A stretch of DNA of 64,000 nt from Acanthosepion esculentum. Taxonomy: Eukaryota > Mollusca > Cephalopoda > Sepiida > Sepiidae. The notes below the pieces were generated by a model. That model searched no databases and was not told where the DNA came from. It saw nothing but the letters and a program-made list of their open reading frames with translations. Shown here in pieces: positions 61,901 through 64,000 of this stretch. The stretch covers positions 8,405,501 through 8,469,500 of the forward strand of contig CAXIWW010000817.1 in assembly GCA_964036315.1 (NCBI GenBank), read 5' to 3'. Position 1 is the first letter of the stretch. Every line of letters begins with the position of its first letter. The position numbers and the translations under genes were made by a program.

Positions 61901-62220
61901 GTCCCACGCAGACGACCCCCAGTCCCAGAAAGTCCCACGCAGACGACCCCCAGTCCCAGGAGACAGTCCAAGAAAGTCCTACGCAGACGACCCCACCACC
62001 CAGGAGACAGTCCCAGAAAGTCCCACGCAGACGACCCCCAGTCCCAGAAAGTCCCACGCAGACGACCCCCAGTCCCAGAAAGTCCCACGCAGACGACCCC
62101 AGTCCCAGAAAGTCCCACGCAGACTACCCCCAGTCCCAGAAAAACCAAAGCAGACGACCCCCCACCCAGGAGACAGTCCCAGAAAGTCCCACGCAGACGA
62201 CCCCAGTCCCAGAATGTCCC
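58954..62220 (+). repeat. Satellite E block between A islands (copy 2)
   Basis: This block repeats 54303-57569 at an offset of 4651 bp, with no difference in the stretches I compared. The predicted frames in the two blocks are identical in length and translation, for example 463 codons on the - strand at 55508-56899 and 60159-61550. That indicates a very recent duplication or an assembly duplication. Confidence 0.94.
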
Positions 62221-64000
62221 TAGTTGGCACTGTGGTGCTGTTTGCACTTTTGCTATCAGCTGTTGGCACTTTTGCTATCAGCTTTTGGCACATTTGCTAT
62301 CAGCTGTTGGCACTTTTGCAATCAGCTGTTGGCACTTTTGCTATCAGCTGTTGATACTTTTGCTATCAGCTGTTGGCACTTTTGCAATCAGCTGTTGGCA
62401 CTTTTGCTATCAGCTGTTGGCACTTTTGCTATCAGCTGTTGGTACTTTTGCTATCAGCTGTTGGCACTTTTGCTATCAGCTGTTGGCACTTTTGCAATCA
62501 GCTGTTGGCACTTTTGCTATCAGCAGTTGGCACTTTTGGTATCATCTGTTGACACTTTTGCTATCAGTATTTTTATACTTTCATAGTGTTTTTTTTAGTG
62601 GGGGGGTCACTATTTGCTCATAGCTGGGACTCTTTGTGATCAGAAGACTTGCTTTCACATGTAGTTTATAGTCATACCTAGGATTAGTTGGCACTGTGGT
62701 GCTGTTGGCACTTTTGCTATCAGCTGTTGGCACTTTTGCTATTAGCTCTTGGCACTTTTGCAATCAGCTGTTTGCACTTTTGCTATCAGCTGTGGTGCGG
62801 TTGGAACTTTTGCTATCAACTGGTGTTGTTCGCAAGTTTTTATATAAATATGTATTTTTATACTTTCATAGCGTTTTTTATTTTAGTGGGGGGTCACTAT
62901 TTGCTCATAGCTGGGACCCTTTGTGATCAGAAGCCTTGCTGTCAGATGTAGTTTATAGTCATACCTTGAACTAGTTGGCACTGTGGTGCTGTTGGCACTT
63001 TTGCTATCAGCTTTTGGCACTTTTGCTTTCAGCTGTTGTCACTTTTGGTATCATCTGTTGGCACATTTGCTATCAGCTGTTGGCACATTTGCTATCAGCT
63101 TTTGGCACTTTTGGTATCATCTGTTGGCACTTTTGCTATCAGCTGTGGGCACATTTGCTATCAGCTGTTGGCACTTTTGCTATCAGCTGTGGTGCTGTTT
63201 GCACTTTTGCTATCAACTGGTGTTGTTCGCAAGTTTTTATATAAACATGTATTTTTATACTTTCATAGTGTTTTTTTTTAGTGGGGGTCACTATTTGCTC
63301 ATAGCTGAGACCCTTTGTGATCAGAAGCCTTGCTGTCAGATGTAGTTTATAATCATACCTAGGACTAGTTGGCACTGTGGTGCTGTTGGCACTTTTGCTA
63401 TCAGCTGTTGGCACTTTTGCTATCAGCTGTGGTGCTGTTGTCACATTTGCTATCAGCTGTTGGCACTTTCGCTATCAGATGTTGGCACTTTTGTTATCAG
63501 CTGTTGGCACTTTTGCTATCAGCTGTTGGCACTTTTGCTATCAGCTTTTGGCACTTTTGGTATCAGCTGTTGGCACTTTTGCTATAAGCTGTTGGCACTT
63601 TTGCTATCAGCTGTTGGCAATTTTGGTATCATCTGTTGGCACTTTTGCTATCAGCTGTTGGCACTTTTGCTGTCAGCTTTTTGCACTTTTGGTATCAGCT
63701 GTTGGCACTTATGCTATAAGCTGTTGGCACTTTTGCTATCAGCTGTGGTGCTGTTGGCACTTTTGCTATCAGCTGTTGGCACTTTTGCTATCAGCTGTTG
63801 GCACTTTTGCTATCAGCTGTTGGCACTTTTGCTATCAGCTGTGGTGCTGTTGGCACTTTTGCAATCAACTGGTGTTTTTTGCAAGTTTTTATATAAACAT
63901 GTATTTTTATACTTTCATAGTGTTTTTTTTTTAGTGGTGAGTCACTATTTGCTCATAGCTGGGACCCTTTGTGATCAGAAGCCTTCCTGTCAGATGTAGT
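62221..64000 (+). repeat. Satellite A array at the right end of the window
   Basis: The stretch 62221-63012 repeats 57570-58361, including the truncated module near 62568. From 63013 the array diverges, with its own monomer variants (TTTTGCTTTCAG, CACATTTGCTATCAG) and modules with TATA-like elements near 63237 and 63890. A run of monomers occupies about 63370-63870, interrupted by three TGGTGCTG inserts. The array leaves the window inside a module and has the same orientation as the array at 1-15113. Confidence 0.96.

Larger units (their letters stand above)
54249..63012 (+). repeat. 4651-bp composite A+E tandem duplication
   Basis: Positions 54249-58361 match 58900-63012 at a constant offset of 4651 bp (4113 bp of paired sequence), covering the end of the first A island, a whole E block and the start of the next A island. 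I found no mismatches in the parts compared. Beyond 58361/63012 the copies differ. To the left the last shared monomer begins near 54250/58901. The duplication carries both kinds of family border with it, so those borders are older than it is. Confidence 0.92.

Noticed and set aside
1..64000. Telomeric repeats, tRNA or rRNA genes
   Set aside because: I looked for TTAGGG-type arrays, tRNA A/B boxes with a cloverleaf and conserved rRNA blocks and saw none. The GGTC or GATC stretches in A modules do not form a tRNA.

Overview
This 64-kb window is satellite DNA from end to end. I can support no protein-coding gene, rRNA, tRNA, transposase or reverse transcriptase in it. A gene-free window of nested tandem arrays points to a eukaryotic heterochromatic region (pericentromeric, subtelomeric, sex- or B-chromosome-like). 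The sequence contains nothing that identifies the species or the chromosomal position.

Five repeat families, named here A to E, make up the whole window. A (1-15113, 53995-54302, 57570-58953, 62221-64000) is built from a 22-bp monomer plus a fixed module of roughly 200 bp. B is an AT-rich unit of about 394 bp, in + orientation at 15114-16292 and in - orientation at 20939-21794 and 25273-25642. C is a 60-bp monomer, + at about 16288-20941 and - at 25643-31260. D (21794-25277) is a 73-bp monomer. E (31261-53994, 54303-57569, 58954-62220) is a C-rich array of 31-bp and 43-bp units. The order is A, B(+), C(+), B(-), D, B(-), C(-), E, A, E, A, E, A.

Each family has its own higher-order structure. 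A units have lengths close to 219 + 22k bp, minus 8 bp when a short insert is missing. D is organised in 73-bp dimers and trimers, and a 17-monomer block of 1241 bp is tandemly duplicated. E shows nested tandem duplications with periods of about 3.2, 4.5 and 3.6 kb, whose copies differ by loss of whole 42- or 43-bp units. At the right end a composite A+E block of 4651 bp is duplicated, apparently without change. The C arrays on either side of D are inverted copies of each other, so the centre of the window is a large imperfect inverted repeat with D in the loop.

The many open reading frames, up to 705 codons and open on both strands, follow from the repeats. The monomers lack stop codons in several frames and their lengths (22, 31, 43, 73) are not multiples of three. 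Many of the starts I checked are TTG or GTG. In E, ATG starts arise mainly where CpG has changed to TpG. The points of most interest are the mosaic architecture, the B units at family borders, microhomology at several junctions, the strand-asymmetric G-run array of E, and the very recent segmental duplications. There is no set of genes acting together. Any function would be structural, or would come from non-coding transcription.
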